64,000 bases of DNA from Massilia yuzhufengensis (GTDB taxonomy: Bacteria; Pseudomonadota; Gammaproteobacteria; Burkholderiales; Burkholderiaceae_D), in assembly GCF_900112225.1 (NCBI RefSeq), contig NZ_FOLD01000023.1:1-64000 (forward strand). The letters run 5' to 3'. The translations under genes were made by a program, and so were the position numbers. This document shows positions 27,520 to 36,719 of this stretch, piece after piece. Every line of letters starts with the position of its first letter. Positions within the stretch are counted from its first letter, which is position 1. A model generated the notes under the pieces. That model was given only the letters and a program-made list of their open reading frames with translations, had not been told where the DNA came from and searched no databases.

Positions 27520-27719
27520 CCCACCGTTGCCAGTGACGCGTGTCCAAGTAGGTGACGAGCGGTCGTGCGCTCGGTCGCGGTCCATGACCTCTGGGAGGTC
27601 TTGGCGCGACAAGACATCGAGGAGCTATCGCCCTTGATTTTGAGATGTTGCGGCGGGGGCCGCTTCCAGAACACGAAGTGGACCATTGCGGTCCTCGTGG
27701 CGTCGAATGAATGAACGCT
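27520..27719. other. non-coding stretch upstream of the group II intron
   Basis: The 200 bases between the putative intron 5' end and the small gene have mixed composition and no open frame with a start and ribosome site that I trust. This would be the 5' exon side of the intron insertion. Confidence 0.4.
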
Positions 27720-27842
27720 TTAGTTACTCGGGTTGACTTTGCGCTTTACCCATTTGAAGACCGCTACATACGGTTCAAGGTAGAGACGCGAATCGTCCTT
27801 CGCGACCTGCTTCATGTGTGAAAGAAATTCACGCAATGTCAT
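27720..27842 (-). CDS. candidate 40-residue protein in the lower-GC island
   Basis: The frame MTLREFLSHMKQVAKDD...YVAVFKWVKRKVNPSN is preceded by GGAG seven bases before the ATG at 27842; an ATG six bases further upstream is too close to that site. The peptide is basic and amphipathic, with no clear membrane helix. GC is near 47 percent, unlike the flanking genes. I recognise no family. A two-tier hairpin lies about 65 bp upstream (27906-27943). It may be a short accessory gene brought in with the intron, or chance. Confidence 0.4.
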   Translation of the reverse strand: MTLREFLSHMKQVAKDDSRLYLEPYVAVFKWVKRKVNPSN

Positions 27843-27905
27843 GATCATTCTCCGTTGTGTTTTGACAACAGATCAGCAGTGCTTCGCTGGGTTCCATAGC
27901 TGACA

Positions 27906-27943
27906 GAACAGGTTTCTGAGGCGGATGCCTCTTTCCCCTGTTC
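27906..27943 (-). promoter_or_regulatory. two-tier hairpin in the leader of the small gene
   Basis: Outer arms GAACAGG (27906-27912) and CCTGTTC (27937-27943) enclose inner arms GAGGC (27918-27922) and GCCTC (27927-27931) with a four-base loop and nearly symmetric five-base internal loops. On the minus strand it begins just after a possible -10 (TACAAT, 27950-27945), so it could be the first structure in the RNA or a DNA operator. Confidence 0.45.
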
Positions 27944-28088
27944 AATTGTATCGTACCCTCTGCAGATATATTTGCATCTCCAGGATCAAGTAGTTATCGT
28001 TAATAATCAACGAGTTACCCTACTTCTACCTGCTTTACATCAATGCCGAAAACCGGCGTCGTTGGCGAACGTGTCGCACTTATTCCCA

Positions 28089-28094
28089 TATAAT
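28089..28094 (+). promoter_or_regulatory. -10 box likely for lptD
   Basis: A perfect TATAAT stands 50 bp before the lptD start within an AT-rich TCCCATATAATAAGGGA stretch. A convincing -35 at 17 bp is not seen; TTGGCG at 28062-28067 is 21 bp upstream. Confidence 0.4.
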
Positions 28095-28144
28095 AAGGGA
28101 TTCATTCCAAAAATACCGCCCTTTATGGCGCTTCCTGATTCTCC

Positions 28145-30412
28145 ATGAGCTGGTTTACGGCCTACCCTTTTCCTCCCCGGCAGGCACGTGCGCTGTATGC
28201 ACTGGCTGCTGCCGCCGCCGCCGCATCCGGACCGCTATACGCGCAGGCTGTTTCTCCTGCGCCACATCCAGATGAGCAAGACCTGCCGATCACGATTCGC
28301 GCCGAAGACATCAGCGGCCGTCCCGACCGCCAGCTGAACCTCGCGCGCGATGTCGAACTGACACGCGGCCAGACCCGGCTCACCGCCGACGTCGCCTGCT
28401 ACATGAACGTCGAGGACGAAGTCACTGCGTCCGGCAACGTCAAGCTGTGGCGCTTCGGCGACCGCTACAAAGGCGACGAACTGCAGCTGAACCTGGAGAC
28501 CGGCAAGGGCTATGTGCTGCGTCCCGAGTACCGGATGCAGCTCAATAACGCCCAGGGCAACGCGGCGCGCATCGACTTCCTCGGCGAAGACGTGGCGCTG
28601 GTGCGCGACGGCACCTACAGCACCTGCGAAGGCCCGGACCCGGACTGGTACCTCAAGTCCAGCACCCTGCGCCTGGACAGCGGGCGCGACGTGGGCCTGG
28701 CCGGCAAGACCATCATCTATTTCAAGGACGTGCCGATCATCGGCACCCCGGCCCTGTCGTTCTCGCTGTCGGGCGCGCGCCGCTCCGGCTGGCTGGCGCC
28801 CACCGTGGGCTTCGGCTCCAAGGGCAAGGCCGAAGTCATGGTGCCGTACTACTTCAACATCGCGCCCAACCGTGACCTGACGGTGTATCCGCGCATGATG
28901 TTCGACCGCGGCCTGCAGCTCGGCGCCACCGGGCGCTACCTCGGTGTCACCGAGCGCGGCGCCTACAACGGCGAGACCCACGTCGAGGGCCTGCGCCACG
29001 ACCGCGAGACCGGCGAAGACCGCTGGCGCGTCGACTCGATCCACACCCAGGGCCTCGGTCCCGGCTGGTCCTACGGCTGGAACCTGCACGCGGCCTCCGA
29101 CGACGAATACCCGAGCGACTTCTCGCGCACCGTGGCGGTCAGCGCCGAGCGCCAGCTGCTGCGCGAAGTGCGCACCGACTACAGCGGCCAGTACTGGACC
29201 CTCGCCGCGCGCGCCCAGAACTACCAGGTGCTGCAAGACCCGGCCGCCACGCCCACCAATGGCCTGGCGGTGCCGCGTCCCTACGACCGCCTGCCGCAGA
29301 TTAACTTCCACGCCGGCCGCTACGACGTGCAGGGCTTCGACTGGGCGGTGGACGCCGAGGCGGTGAGCTTCTGGCACCCCGATTTCGTGCGCGGCAACCG
29401 CGCCGTGCTGGTGGGGCAGGTCAGCTACCCATGGGTGCGCCCGGGCTGGTTCATCACGCCGAAGGTCATCACGCACCATACCAAGTACGACCTGGACCGC
29501 GCGAACTACAGCGGCCCCACCAAGCTGTCGCGCAGCCTCAATACCGTCTCGCTCGACAGCGGCCTGGTGTTCGAGCGCGAGACCACGCTGTTCGGCCGCG
29601 CCATGACCCAAACCCTGGAGCCGCGCATGTTCTATGTGCGCACCCCGTACAAGGACCAGAGCCAGTTCCCGATCTTCGACACCGGCCGCGCCGGCTTCAA
29701 CTACGCGCAGCTGTTCAGCGAGAACCGCTACGTGGGCTTCGACCGCGTGTCCGACGCCAACCAGCTGACCACGGCCCTGGTGTCGCGCTTCATCCAGCCC
29801 GACGGCGCCGAGCGCCTGCGCCTGGCCTTCGGCCAGCGCCGCTACCTCGACGAGCCGCTGGTGCGCCTGCCGGGCGAGCCGGTGCACCAGAGCCGTTCCG
29901 ACGTGCTGCTGGCGGCCTCGGGCCGCATTTCGGAGACCTGGAGCTTCGATAGCGGCGTACAATATGACGCGACCGGCAGCAACCTGTACAGCTCGAACCT
30001 GAGCATGCAGTGGCAGCCGGCCCGGATGAAGGTCCTCAATGCCGAGTACCGCTACCAGCGCGACAGCTTCCGCAACGTCGATTTTTCGGCGCAGTGGCCG
30101 CTGTCGGCGCGCTGGTACGGCGTCGGGCGCGTCAGCTATGCGCTGCGCTCCTACGGCGTGGGCGGCGCGACGCCGGTCGGGAAGGGCAAGCTGCTCGAAA
30201 GCCTCATCGGCCTCGAATACAAGGCCGATTGCTGGATCTTCCGCATGGGCGGCCAGCGTTTCGTGACCGCCGCCCAGACCACGTCGACCTCGGCCTTCTT
30301 CCAGCTCGAGCTCAATGGCCTGTCGCGCCTGGGCCTGGGCAATGCGCTCGAGACGTTCAGCAAGAGCGTCCCGGGCTATACGCAGTTGAACACCAACGTG
30401 GGACGGCCTTAA
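28145..30412 (+). CDS. lptD: LPS-assembly protein LptD
   Basis: Outer-membrane beta-barrel that, with the plug lipoprotein LptE, places lipopolysaccharide in the outer leaflet. The 755-residue product has a signal peptide (cleavage near YAQA), an LptA-like jellyroll domain (DISGRPDRQLNLARDVELTRGQTRLTADV, SGNVKLWRFGDRYKGDELQLN) and a large barrel (from about residue 210) ending in the YKADCWIFRMGGQRF and FFQLELNGLSRLG segments. It heads lptD-surA-pdxA-rsmA, the usual order in proteobacteria. LptE is encoded at 43045. Confidence 0.96.
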   Translation: MSWFTAYPFPPRQARALYALAAAAAAASGPLYAQAVSPAPHPDEQDLPITIRAEDISGRPDRQLNLARDVELTRGQTRLTADVACYMNVEDEVTASGNVKLWRFGDRYKGDELQLNLETGKGYVLRPEYRMQLNNAQGNAARIDFLGEDVALVRDGTYSTCEGPDPDWYLKSSTLRLDSGRDVGLAGKTIIYFKDVPIIGTPALSFSLSGARRSGWLAPTVGFGSKGKAEVMVPYYFNIAPNRDLTVYPRMMFDRGLQLGATGRYLGVTERGAYNGETHVEGLRHDRETGEDRWRVDSIHTQGLGPGWSYGWNLHAASDDEYPSDFSRTVAVSAERQLLREVRTDYSGQYWTLAARAQNYQVLQDPAATPTNGLAVPRPYDRLPQINFHAGRYDVQGFDWAVDAEAVSFWHPDFVRGNRAVLVGQVSYPWVRPGWFITPKVITHHTKYDLDRANYSGPTKLSRSLNTVSLDSGLVFERETTLFGRAMTQTLEPRMFYVRTPYKDQSQFPIFDTGRAGFNYAQLFSENRYVGFDRVSDANQLTTALVSRFIQPDGAERLRLAFGQRRYLDEPLVRLPGEPVHQSRSDVLLAASGRISETWSFDSGVQYDATGSNLYSSNLSMQWQPARMKVLNAEYRYQRDSFRNVDFSAQWPLSARWYGVGRVSYALRSYGVGGATPVGKGKLLESLIGLEYKADCWIFRMGGQRFVTAAQTTSTSAFFQLELNGLSRLGLGNALETFSKSVPGYTQLNTNVGRP

Positions 30413-30473
30413 GGCCCTCCTAACCGGCAGTCGGTACACTGCCCGCCGGTAAACTGAATAACTATTCACCTGA

Positions 30474-31895
30474 ATGAGTGCTTTCCAGATGACGCGTTCC
30501 ACCCGTTTGCAACAAGTTAAGCTTGCAGCAGCGCTGCTGTCGGCCCTGGCCGCGGGCCAGGTATTCGCCCAGGCCGCCGCACCCGCAGCCCCCGCAGCCG
30601 CGGCCCAGATCACGAAACCGGGCAGCGGCTTCCTGCCGCCGGCCTCGAGCAGCGCCAAGGTGATCGATTCGATCCAGGTGGTGGTCAACGACGAAGTGAT
30701 CACGAAGAACGAGGTGCGCAACCGCGTCGCCCAGACCACCCAGAACCTGAAGGCGCGCAACGTGCAGCTGCCCGACACAGCCACGCTGGAACGCCAGGTC
30801 GTGGAATCGATGATCGTCGAGCGCGCGCAGGTCCAGCTGGCCAAGGAAATGGGCGTGCGCATCGACGACCGCACCCTCGACGCCACCATCGGCCGCATCG
30901 CCGAGAACCAGAAATTGTCGGTGCAGGAGATGCGCAACCAGATGGAAAAAGAGGGCCTGGCCTACGCCCAGTTCCGCGACGACATCCGCAACGAAATCAT
31001 GCTGCAGCGCCTGCGCGAGCACGAGGTCGACGCCAAGATCCAGGTCTCGGAAGCCGAGATCGACACCTACCTGGTGGCTTCCAAGGCCGCTGCAAGCGAG
31101 AAGGTCGAGCTGAACCTGGCGCAGATCCTGGTGGCCGTGCCCGAAAACGCGTCGCCCGAACAGATCGCGGCACGCCGCGCGCGCGCCGAGGAAGTGGCGC
31201 GCCAGCTGCGCACCGGCGCCGACTTCAGCAAGATGGCGGCCACCTATTCGGACGCCCCCGACGCCCTGAAAGGCGGCGACATCGGCTGGCGCGACCCGGA
31301 CCGGCTGCCGCCGATCTTCGCCACCGAACTGCGCAAGCTCAAAGCTGGCCAGGTCACCCCGATCATCAAGACCAACAACGGCTTCCACATCCTGCGGGTG
31401 GCAGAGCAGCGCAACCTGGCCGACGCGGCCGCCGGTGAAAAGAGCGTGGTCCAGCAGACCCGCGTCAGCCACATCCTCATGAAGCCGACGCCGACCATGA
31501 CCGTGGCCGACGTCAAGCGCAAGCTGCTCGAGCTGAAAGAGAAAGTCGCGAACAAGAGCGCGAGCTTCGAAGACGTGGCGCGCCAGAACAGCCAGGAACC
31601 GGCCAGCGCGGCCAAGGGCGGCGACCTGGGCTGGCTGGCGCCGGGCGACGCCGGTCCTGAATTCGACAGCGCGCTCAATTCGCTGCAGCCGGGCGAGATG
31701 TCGGACGTCATCGAGTCGCCGTTCGGTTACCACATCCTGCGCGTGGTCGAGCGCAAGTCGGAAGACCAGAGCGCCCAGAAAGAACGCGCGCTGGCCCGCC
31801 AGGTCCTGCGCGAGCGCAAGATGCAGGAAGCGCTGGAAGACTGGATGCGCCAGGTGCGCGACCGCGCCTACGTCGAGTTCCGCGAGGAGCAGTAA
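30474..31895 (+). CDS. surA: periplasmic chaperone and peptidyl-prolyl isomerase SurA
   Basis: The 473-residue product has a signal peptide ([17 protein letters not shown]), the N-terminal SurA chaperone domain ([15 protein letters not shown]...) and two parvulin domains, seen as [12 protein letters not shown]...GGDIGWRDP...[13 protein letters not shown] and VSHILMKPT...[11 protein letters not shown]...[13 protein letters not shown]. It escorts outer-membrane proteins such as LptD. ATG 30489 (MTRSTRLQQ) is an equally good start. It follows lptD by 61 bp. Confidence 0.96.
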   Translation: MSAFQMTRSTRLQQVKLAAALLSALAAGQVFAQAAAPAAPAAAAQITKPGSGFLPPASSSAKVIDSIQVVVNDEVITKNEVRNRVAQTTQNLKARNVQLPDTATLERQVVESMIVERAQVQLAKEMGVRIDDRTLDATIGRIAENQKLSVQEMRNQMEKEGLAYAQFRDDIRNEIMLQRLREHEVDAKIQVSEAEIDTYLVASKAAASEKVELNLAQILVAVPENASPEQIAARRARAEEVARQLRTGADFSKMAATYSDAPDALKGGDIGWRDPDRLPPIFATELRKLKAGQVTPIIKTNNGFHILRVAEQRNLADAAAGEKSVVQQTRVSHILMKPTPTMTVADVKRKLLELKEKVANKSASFEDVARQNSQEPASAAKGGDLGWLAPGDAGPEFDSALNSLQPGEMSDVIESPFGYHILRVVERKSEDQSAQKERALARQVLRERKMQEALEDWMRQVRDRAYVEFREEQ

Positions 31896-31900
31896 TCACC

Positions 31901-32944
31901 ATGGGCATGATGCAGGCGCGCCGTCCGGTCCTTGCGGTCACGGTCGGCGAGCCGGCCGGCATCGGCCCTGAAATATCGATCCGCGCGGCCTGGGCGCTGC
32001 GCGAATCGGCCAACTGCGTGCTGCTGGGCGACGCCGCCTTCCTGGCGCTCACCGCCAGCCTCATCGACCCGGCCATCCGCCTGTCGGCCCTGTCGATCCA
32101 GGCGCTGAGGAATGGCGGCCTGCCGCACTTCGGCAAGGATCGCCTGGCCGTGATCGACGTGCCACTCGCGGCCCACGTGGTGCCCGGTACGCTCGATGCC
32201 GAGAACGGGCGCGCCGTACTGGCCACGCTGGACCTGGCCATCGAAGGCGCGCAATGCGGCTGGTTCGAAGGCATCGTCACCGCCCCGCTCCAGAAAAGCA
32301 CGGTCAACGACGCCGGCGTCCACTTTTCCGGCCATACCGAATACCTGGCCGAGAAAACCGGCACGCCGAAGGTCGTGATGATGCTGGCCGGGCAGCCGGG
32401 CGGCGGCCAGCCGTACTTGCGGGTGGCGCTGGCTACCACCCATTTGCCGCTCAAGGACGTCCCGGCCGCGCTCACGCGCGAGGCCCTGGCGCAGGTGATC
32501 GACATCATCGACGCCGACCTGAAAGCCAAGTTCGGCATCGCCGCTCCGCGCATCCTGGTTACCGGCCTGAACCCGCATGCGGGCGAGAACGGCTACCTGG
32601 GCCGCGAAGAGATCGAGGTCATCACGCCGGTGCTGGAAGCGGCGCGCGCGCGCGGCATCGACGCCCGCGGCCCGTATCCGGCCGACACCCTGTTCCAGCC
32701 CAAATACCTGCAGGACGCGGACTGCGTGCTGGCGATGTACCACGACCAGGGCCTGCCGGTGCTCAAGCACGCCACCTTCGGGCGCGGCATCAACATCACG
32801 CTCGGCCTGCCGATCGTGCGCACCTCGGTCGACCACGGCACCGCGCTCGACCTCGCGGCCCAGGGCCTGGGCCAGGCGGACTGCGGCAGCATGATCGAGG
32901 CGATCCGCGCCGCCATGCAGATGGCGGCGTCACGCCGCCCGTAA
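31901..32944 (+). CDS. pdxA: 4-hydroxythreonine-4-phosphate dehydrogenase
   Basis: It oxidises 4-phospho-hydroxy-L-threonine in pyridoxal phosphate synthesis. The 347-residue product shows [10 protein letters not shown] at the N-terminus, the metal-binding histidines in [22 protein letters not shown] and [12 protein letters not shown], and the late [16 protein letters not shown] block. It starts 5 bp after surA and is followed 24 bp later by rsmA, the conserved surA-pdxA-rsmA order. Confidence 0.97.
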   Translation: MGMMQARRPVLAVTVGEPAGIGPEISIRAAWALRESANCVLLGDAAFLALTASLIDPAIRLSALSIQALRNGGLPHFGKDRLAVIDVPLAAHVVPGTLDAENGRAVLATLDLAIEGAQCGWFEGIVTAPLQKSTVNDAGVHFSGHTEYLAEKTGTPKVVMMLAGQPGGGQPYLRVALATTHLPLKDVPAALTREALAQVIDIIDADLKAKFGIAAPRILVTGLNPHAGENGYLGREEIEVITPVLEAARARGIDARGPYPADTLFQPKYLQDADCVLAMYHDQGLPVLKHATFGRGINITLGLPIVRTSVDHGTALDLAAQGLGQADCGSMIEAIRAAMQMAASRRP

Positions 32945-32968
32945 CGAACAAGAAAGCACCAACATTCC

Positions 32969-33736
32969 ATGAAACACGTCGCCCGCAAGCGCTTCGGCCA
33001 GAACTTCCTGACCGACAAACTCGTCCTGAACAACATCATCGACGCCATCGGCCCGCGCCAGGGCGAGGTGATGGTCGAGATCGGCCCCGGGCTGGCCGCC
33101 ATGACCGCCCTGCTGCTCAAGCAGCTCGACCACATGCACGTCGTCGAGCTCGATCGCGACCTGGTCGCGCGCCTGGAAAAGGCCTACCCGCGCGACAAGC
33201 TCACCGTGCATTCGGGCGATGCGCTCAAGTTCGACTTCGGTTCCATCCCGGTGCCGGAAGGACAGAAGCTGCGCGTGGTCGGCAACCTGCCGTACAACAT
33301 CTCCAGCCCGCTGCTGTTCCACCTGGCGGAATTCGCCCCGCTGATCGAAGACCAGTACTTCATGCTGCAGAAGGAAGTGGTCGAGCGCATGGTGGCCGAG
33401 CCGGGCACCAAGGCCTACAGCCGCCTGACCGTGATGCTGCAGTGGCGCTACGACATGGACCTGATGTTCATCGTCCCACCCACCGCCTTCGACCCGCCGC
33501 CGCAGGTGGAATCGGCCATCGTGCGCATGATCCCGAAGCGCGAACAGCTGGAAGTGAACGGCGCCACGCTGGAAAAGGTCGTCGCCAAGGCCTTCTCGCA
33601 ACGCCGCAAGGTGATCCGCAATTGCGTGGCCGGCATGTTCACCGAAGCCCAGCTGGTGGAGGCAGGCATCGACCCGAGCCTGCGGCCGGAGGCGGTGACG
33701 CTGGAGCAGTATGTGGCGTTGGCGAATTTGTTGTAA
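32969..33736 (+). CDS. rsmA: 16S rRNA (adenine1518/1519-N6) dimethyltransferase
   Basis: Also called KsgA. The 255-residue SAM-dependent enzyme has KRFGQNFLTD, the SAM-binding EIGPGLAAMT and the catalytic motif NLPYNISSPLLF. It dimethylates two adenines in the 3' hairpin of 16S rRNA late in small-subunit assembly. It is the last gene of the lptD operon and is followed by a gap rich in repeats. Confidence 0.97.
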   Translation: MKHVARKRFGQNFLTDKLVLNNIIDAIGPRQGEVMVEIGPGLAAMTALLLKQLDHMHVVELDRDLVARLEKAYPRDKLTVHSGDALKFDFGSIPVPEGQKLRVVGNLPYNISSPLLFHLAEFAPLIEDQYFMLQKEVVERMVAEPGTKAYSRLTVMLQWRYDMDLMFIVPPTAFDPPPQVESAIVRMIPKREQLEVNGATLEKVVAKAFSQRRKVIRNCVAGMFTEAQLVEAGIDPSLRPEAVTLEQYVALANLL

Positions 33737-33808
33737 GAATACTCACGCCGTGCTTAGCGGACGCTGCCGAAGCCGCAGAGTCTGAAACTCTCGACATCAA
33801 ACAACGTC

Positions 33809-33828
33809 GTTCCGGCGAAGGCCGGAAC
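33809..33828. repeat. REP-like palindrome
   Basis: Arms GTTCCGGC and GCCGGAAC with loop GAAG, flanked by CGTC before and CCTAATTTCGT after. It is the reference copy of the family in this window. Confidence 0.85.
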
Positions 33829-33889
33829 CTAATTTCGTTACGTCAGGTTAACGCCACAAATGACAGTGGTGGTTCGCGAGCAAAATTGG

Positions 33890-33909
33890 GTCCCGGCCTT
33901 CGCCGGGAC
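33890..33909. repeat. REP-like palindrome, inverted copy
   Basis: Arms GTCCCGGC and GCCGGGAC with loop CTTC, preceded by AAAATTGG and followed by GACGG. It is the opposite orientation to the copy at 33809, giving an inverted pair. Confidence 0.85.
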
Positions 33910-34110
33910 GACGGTGCGAAGGCTAGCGACCTACGGTCCAAGCCCATCTCCACATTGCACCGCACCATCGCAGCGCATCCCCCATTTCAGCCCTTCATCC
34001 GCCCTTTCCTGCAATCCGTCGCACCCCGCTGGAGCTGCGAGGGCCCGTTCGCTAAAGTGCATCCATCGACAAGCCGCAAGCGGCCCACCACTCACCGAAG
34101 GAGCACGACA

Positions 34111-34281
34111 ATGAACACCCTCAAGCACATGGAAGCCATCTTCGTCATCGCCCTGGCCCTGGCCGGCGTCAGCAGCTACGCCAATGCCGCCACCACCCGC
34201 GCGCTTGACGCCTATAACGCCCAGGTGTCGGTCGGCGAGTCGCAGGTCGCGGTCGTGAAGGTCAGCGCCAAGCGCGGCTAA
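34111..34281 (+). CDS. small exported peptide of unknown function
   Basis: The 56-residue product has a signal peptide (HMEAIFVIALALAGVSSYANA) and a mature part of about 30 residues, TTRALDAYNAQVSVGESQ and on to a basic end. A canonical AAGGAG seven bases before the ATG and a regular codon pattern support expression. I recognise no family. It is monocistronic, between rsmA and a bidirectional terminator. Confidence 0.7.
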   Translation: MNTLKHMEAIFVIALALAGVSSYANAATTRALDAYNAQVSVGESQVAVVKVSAKRG

Positions 34282-34290
34282 GCAGCCGGG

Positions 34291-34322
34291 CGAAAAAAAA
34301 AGCCCGCTCAGGGAGCGGGCTT
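34291..34322 (-). terminator. rho-independent terminator for the tandem lipoprotein genes
   Basis: Arms AAGCCCGCTC (34300-34309) and GAGCGGGCTT (34313-34322) with a three-base loop are followed on the minus strand by a run of T (34301-34293). It ends transcription from the minus-strand genes at 34438-35698; for the small plus-strand gene it lacks a good T-run. Confidence 0.8.
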
Positions 34323-34437
34323 GAAATCCAATTCTTTTCTGAGGAGAGTTGGAGGAGACAGGAGCAAGTATGCTGCGTTACAGCATATTAGTCCAATTTT
34401 CCTTTCGCATACTCGACATACGTTTTTAGTATATCTC

Positions 34438-35088
34438 TCAGGTGCTCGGCACGCAGTTGATATTGATGTTGGTGATCGCTACATCGCCCATCGTCCCGGT
34501 CGGGTTTTCGATGGTGCAGCGGCGGCCCACCGGCTGGGTCACGATGGTGACGCCGTAGGTCTCGCCATAGAACACTTCGATCGGCATCGTGTAGTCGAAG
34601 GCGGCGCCGGTGGTGTCGGTGGTGGACGGGATGATGCTGACGGTACCGCTGGTGCTGCCGTTGGCCACGACCAGGCCGGTGTTGTCCTTGGTCAGGCCAG
34701 TGACCTTGCCGCCGATAGGGTTGTCATTGATGAAGCATTCCATGCGCACATTGATCGCGGCGAGGCGGCCGGCCGTGTCGGACGCGCTCAGCGGGAAGTT
34801 GCGGTGCACGGCGCAGGTCTGGTGCAGCGGCTGGTTCTTGATCGTGACGTTGTAGGTGTCGCCGTACTCGAGCTTGTTCGCGAAGCTGAAGCTCACCGCG
34901 TCGCCAGGCTTGGCCGGCGGCGCCACGGGAAGGTCGCTGCCACCATTGTTGAGCAGCACCAGGCCGGGGTACACGATGCCATCGACCGAGCCGGCCACCG
35001 CATAGTTATCGTCGCCGCCGCCACCACAGGATGCGAGGCCCAGCGCTACTGCCAGCACGCATGCCGGACGGATCAGGTAAGACTTCAT
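34438..35088 (-). CDS. lipoprotein with repeated beta-rich units, paralogue 1
   Basis: The 216-residue product has a lipobox (GLASCGGGG) and two copies of a domain: VAGSVDGI..PGLVLLNNGGSDLPV and KVTGLTKDNTGLVVANGSTSG. Each ends in a YGDTYNVTIKNQP..QTCAV or YGETYGVTIVTQPVGRRCTI segment with a conserved cysteine. The units resemble repeated domains of Burkholderiales surface lipoproteins, of unknown function. It lies 19 bp after a paralogue on the same strand. Confidence 0.8.
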   Translation of the reverse strand: MKSYLIRPACVLAVALGLASCGGGGDDNYAVAGSVDGIVYPGLVLLNNGGSDLPVAPPAKPGDAVSFSFANKLEYGDTYNVTIKNQPLHQTCAVHRNFPLSASDTAGRLAAINVRMECFINDNPIGGKVTGLTKDNTGLVVANGSTSGTVSIIPSTTDTTGAAFDYTMPIEVFYGETYGVTIVTQPVGRRCTIENPTGTMGDVAITNININCVPST

Positions 35089-35107
35089 TCAGTACGCTCC
35101 AGGATAA

Positions 35108-35698
35108 TTAAGTACGCGGGCCACAGGTGACCGCCGCATTGGTGATGTCGTTTGCGCCCATCACGCCGGTGCCATTGGCAACCGTGCAGGTCTGGTTGTC
35201 CGGCTGGGTCAGGATGGCGATACCGTAAGGCGCGTCTTCGTTGACCTTGGCCATCGCGAACGTGGTGGCGCCGGCAGCCACGGGCACGCGGTCCGAGCCA
35301 TTGACCAGCACCAGGTTGGCGCCGGTCAGGCCGCTGACGGTTCCCTTCAGTTCATGCGTCTTGATGGTGCAGACGATCGCCACGGTGGTGATGTTGAACG
35401 CCACCTTGCCGGTGTTGTTGAATGGCTTGCACTCGAGTGCATTGCTCGGGCTGGACTTGACCTGGATGTTGTAGCTGGAGTCGGTTTCCACGAGGTCAGG
35501 GAAATAGAAGGTGCCCGAGCCGGTGCTGGTCGGTGCGATCACCAGGTCGGCGCCGCCGTTGTTGGTCAGGACCAGGCCGGTCTTGGTCACGCCCGAAAAC
35601 GAGCCACCCACAACCAGGTCGCCATCGCCGCCGCCACACGCGGTCAGCGCAAGCGCGCATGCCAGCGCCGCGCCAACACGCAGGTAGGAACTCTTCAT
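35108..35698 (-). CDS. lipoprotein with repeated beta-rich units, paralogue 2
   Basis: The 196-residue product has the lipobox ALTACGGGD and the same two-unit layout as its neighbour: GSFSGVTKTGLVLTNNGGADLVI, then ELKGTVSGLTGANLVLVNGSDRVPV, with a final YGIAILTQPDNQTCTVANGTG and CGPRT. The two genes are tandem duplicates that have diverged. Outer-membrane or surface location is likely from the lipobox (no Asp at +2). Function is unknown. Confidence 0.8.
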   Translation of the reverse strand: MKSSYLRVGAALACALALTACGGGDGDLVVGGSFSGVTKTGLVLTNNGGADLVIAPTSTGSGTFYFPDLVETDSSYNIQVKSSPSNALECKPFNNTGKVAFNITTVAIVCTIKTHELKGTVSGLTGANLVLVNGSDRVPVAAGATTFAMAKVNEDAPYGIAILTQPDNQTCTVANGTGVMGANDITNAAVTCGPRT

Positions 35699-35946
35699 AA
35701 TCTCTCCAATTAAATCTGACTGGTAACAAGCAACCGAGGTGCATCCAGGCGTGCAACTGGTCAGTTGACACGGGTAAGGACGCGGTTAGACGGAATTCGC
35801 CCAACATTTTAGTTCATTTGGCAAGCAGCTGGACGGTTTGCCTTTGTATCACGGTGTAACCGCCGGTACTCGGGTACAGTGACGATTGATTTCTACCGGT
35901 GTGCTCGCTATCCTTGAACGAGCACCGTTCCCACCCGATCCCGACC

Positions 35947-36660
35947 ATGACCCTCCTGCGCCGCGCCTGGCCCAAAGCCGTAGTGTTCGACCTCGACGAC
36001 ACCCTGTGGCCGATCGCCCCCGTCATCCTGGAGGCCGAGCAGATCCTGTTCGCCTGGCTGCGCGAGCATGCGCCGCGGGTGGCGCAGCAGTTCAGCATCG
36101 AGACCCTGCGCCACGCCCGGCTCGAGCTGCTGGCGCGCCAGCCCGCGTTCCAGCTCGACCTCGGCGCGCTGCGCCGGGCCGGCCTGATCGCCGCCTTCGA
36201 GCAGGCCGGCGAGGATGCCGGCAAGGTGGAACTGGCCATGACCGAGTTCTTCGCCGCCCGCAACGCCGTGATTCCCTACGATGACGTGCTGCCCGGGCTG
36301 TTGCGCCTGAAGGGGAGGGTGCTGGTGGGCTCGGTCACCAACGGCAACGCCGACCTGCAGACCATCGGCCTGGACCGCCACTTCGACGCCTCGGTGTCGG
36401 CGCCCGCCTTCGGCGTCGCCAAGCCGGACCCGACCATCTTCCAGGAAGCCTGCCGCCTGCTCCGGGTGCTGCCCCAGGACGCGGTGTACGTGGGCGACGA
36501 CCTGCGGCTGGACGTGCAGGGCGCCCAGCGCGCCGGGATGCGCGCGGTATGGATGAACCGGGTCGGCAAGGCCAACGACTCGGGCGGCTACATCGAGCCC
36601 GACGGGGAAGTGCACAGCCTGGACGGCCTGCTGGACTGGCTCAAGCGCGAACACGCTTGA
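35947..36660 (+). CDS. HAD-family hydrolase
   Basis: The 237-residue HAD subfamily IA hydrolase has motif I DLDDTLW, a helical cap, motif II in VGSVTNGN, motif III Lys in [10 protein letters not shown] and motif [20 protein letters not shown]. It is a probable small-molecule phosphatase, substrate unknown. The ATG at 35947 ([18 protein letters not shown]) is preferred to one 48 bases upstream. It precedes hrcA on the same strand by 59 bp. Confidence 0.9.
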   Translation: MTLLRRAWPKAVVFDLDDTLWPIAPVILEAEQILFAWLREHAPRVAQQFSIETLRHARLELLARQPAFQLDLGALRRAGLIAAFEQAGEDAGKVELAMTEFFAARNAVIPYDDVLPGLLRLKGRVLVGSVTNGNADLQTIGLDRHFDASVSAPAFGVAKPDPTIFQEACRLLRVLPQDAVYVGDDLRLDVQGAQRAGMRAVWMNRVGKANDSGGYIEPDGEVHSLDGLLDWLKREHA

Positions 36661-36719
36661 TTGGCACAGCGCGCGCCCACGCGTGCATAATAGCGGCACA
36701 CCCCTGCCTCTTCCAATCC

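Larger units (their letters stand above)
27843..28144. other. lower-GC gap between the small gene and lptD
   Basis: The gap holds a structured palindrome (27906-27943), an AT-rich stretch (about 27955-28020), a possible minus-strand -10 (TACAAT, 27950-27945) and a perfect TATAAT at 28089-28094 likely serving lptD. No further coding frame is supported. Confidence 0.5.
33737..34110. other. intergenic gap with an inverted pair of REP-like palindromes
   Basis: The 374-bp gap holds two copies of the dispersed palindrome in opposite orientation (33809-33828 and 33890-33909), about 60 bp apart. The rest shows no coding frame; a ribosome site AAGGAG at 34098-34103 belongs to the next small gene. Confidence 0.7.

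Noticed and set aside
27414..27686. 90-codon minus-strand frame across the putative 5' end of the intron
   Set aside because: It crosses the exon/intron boundary, has no good ribosome site, and its translation lacks the features of a real protein.
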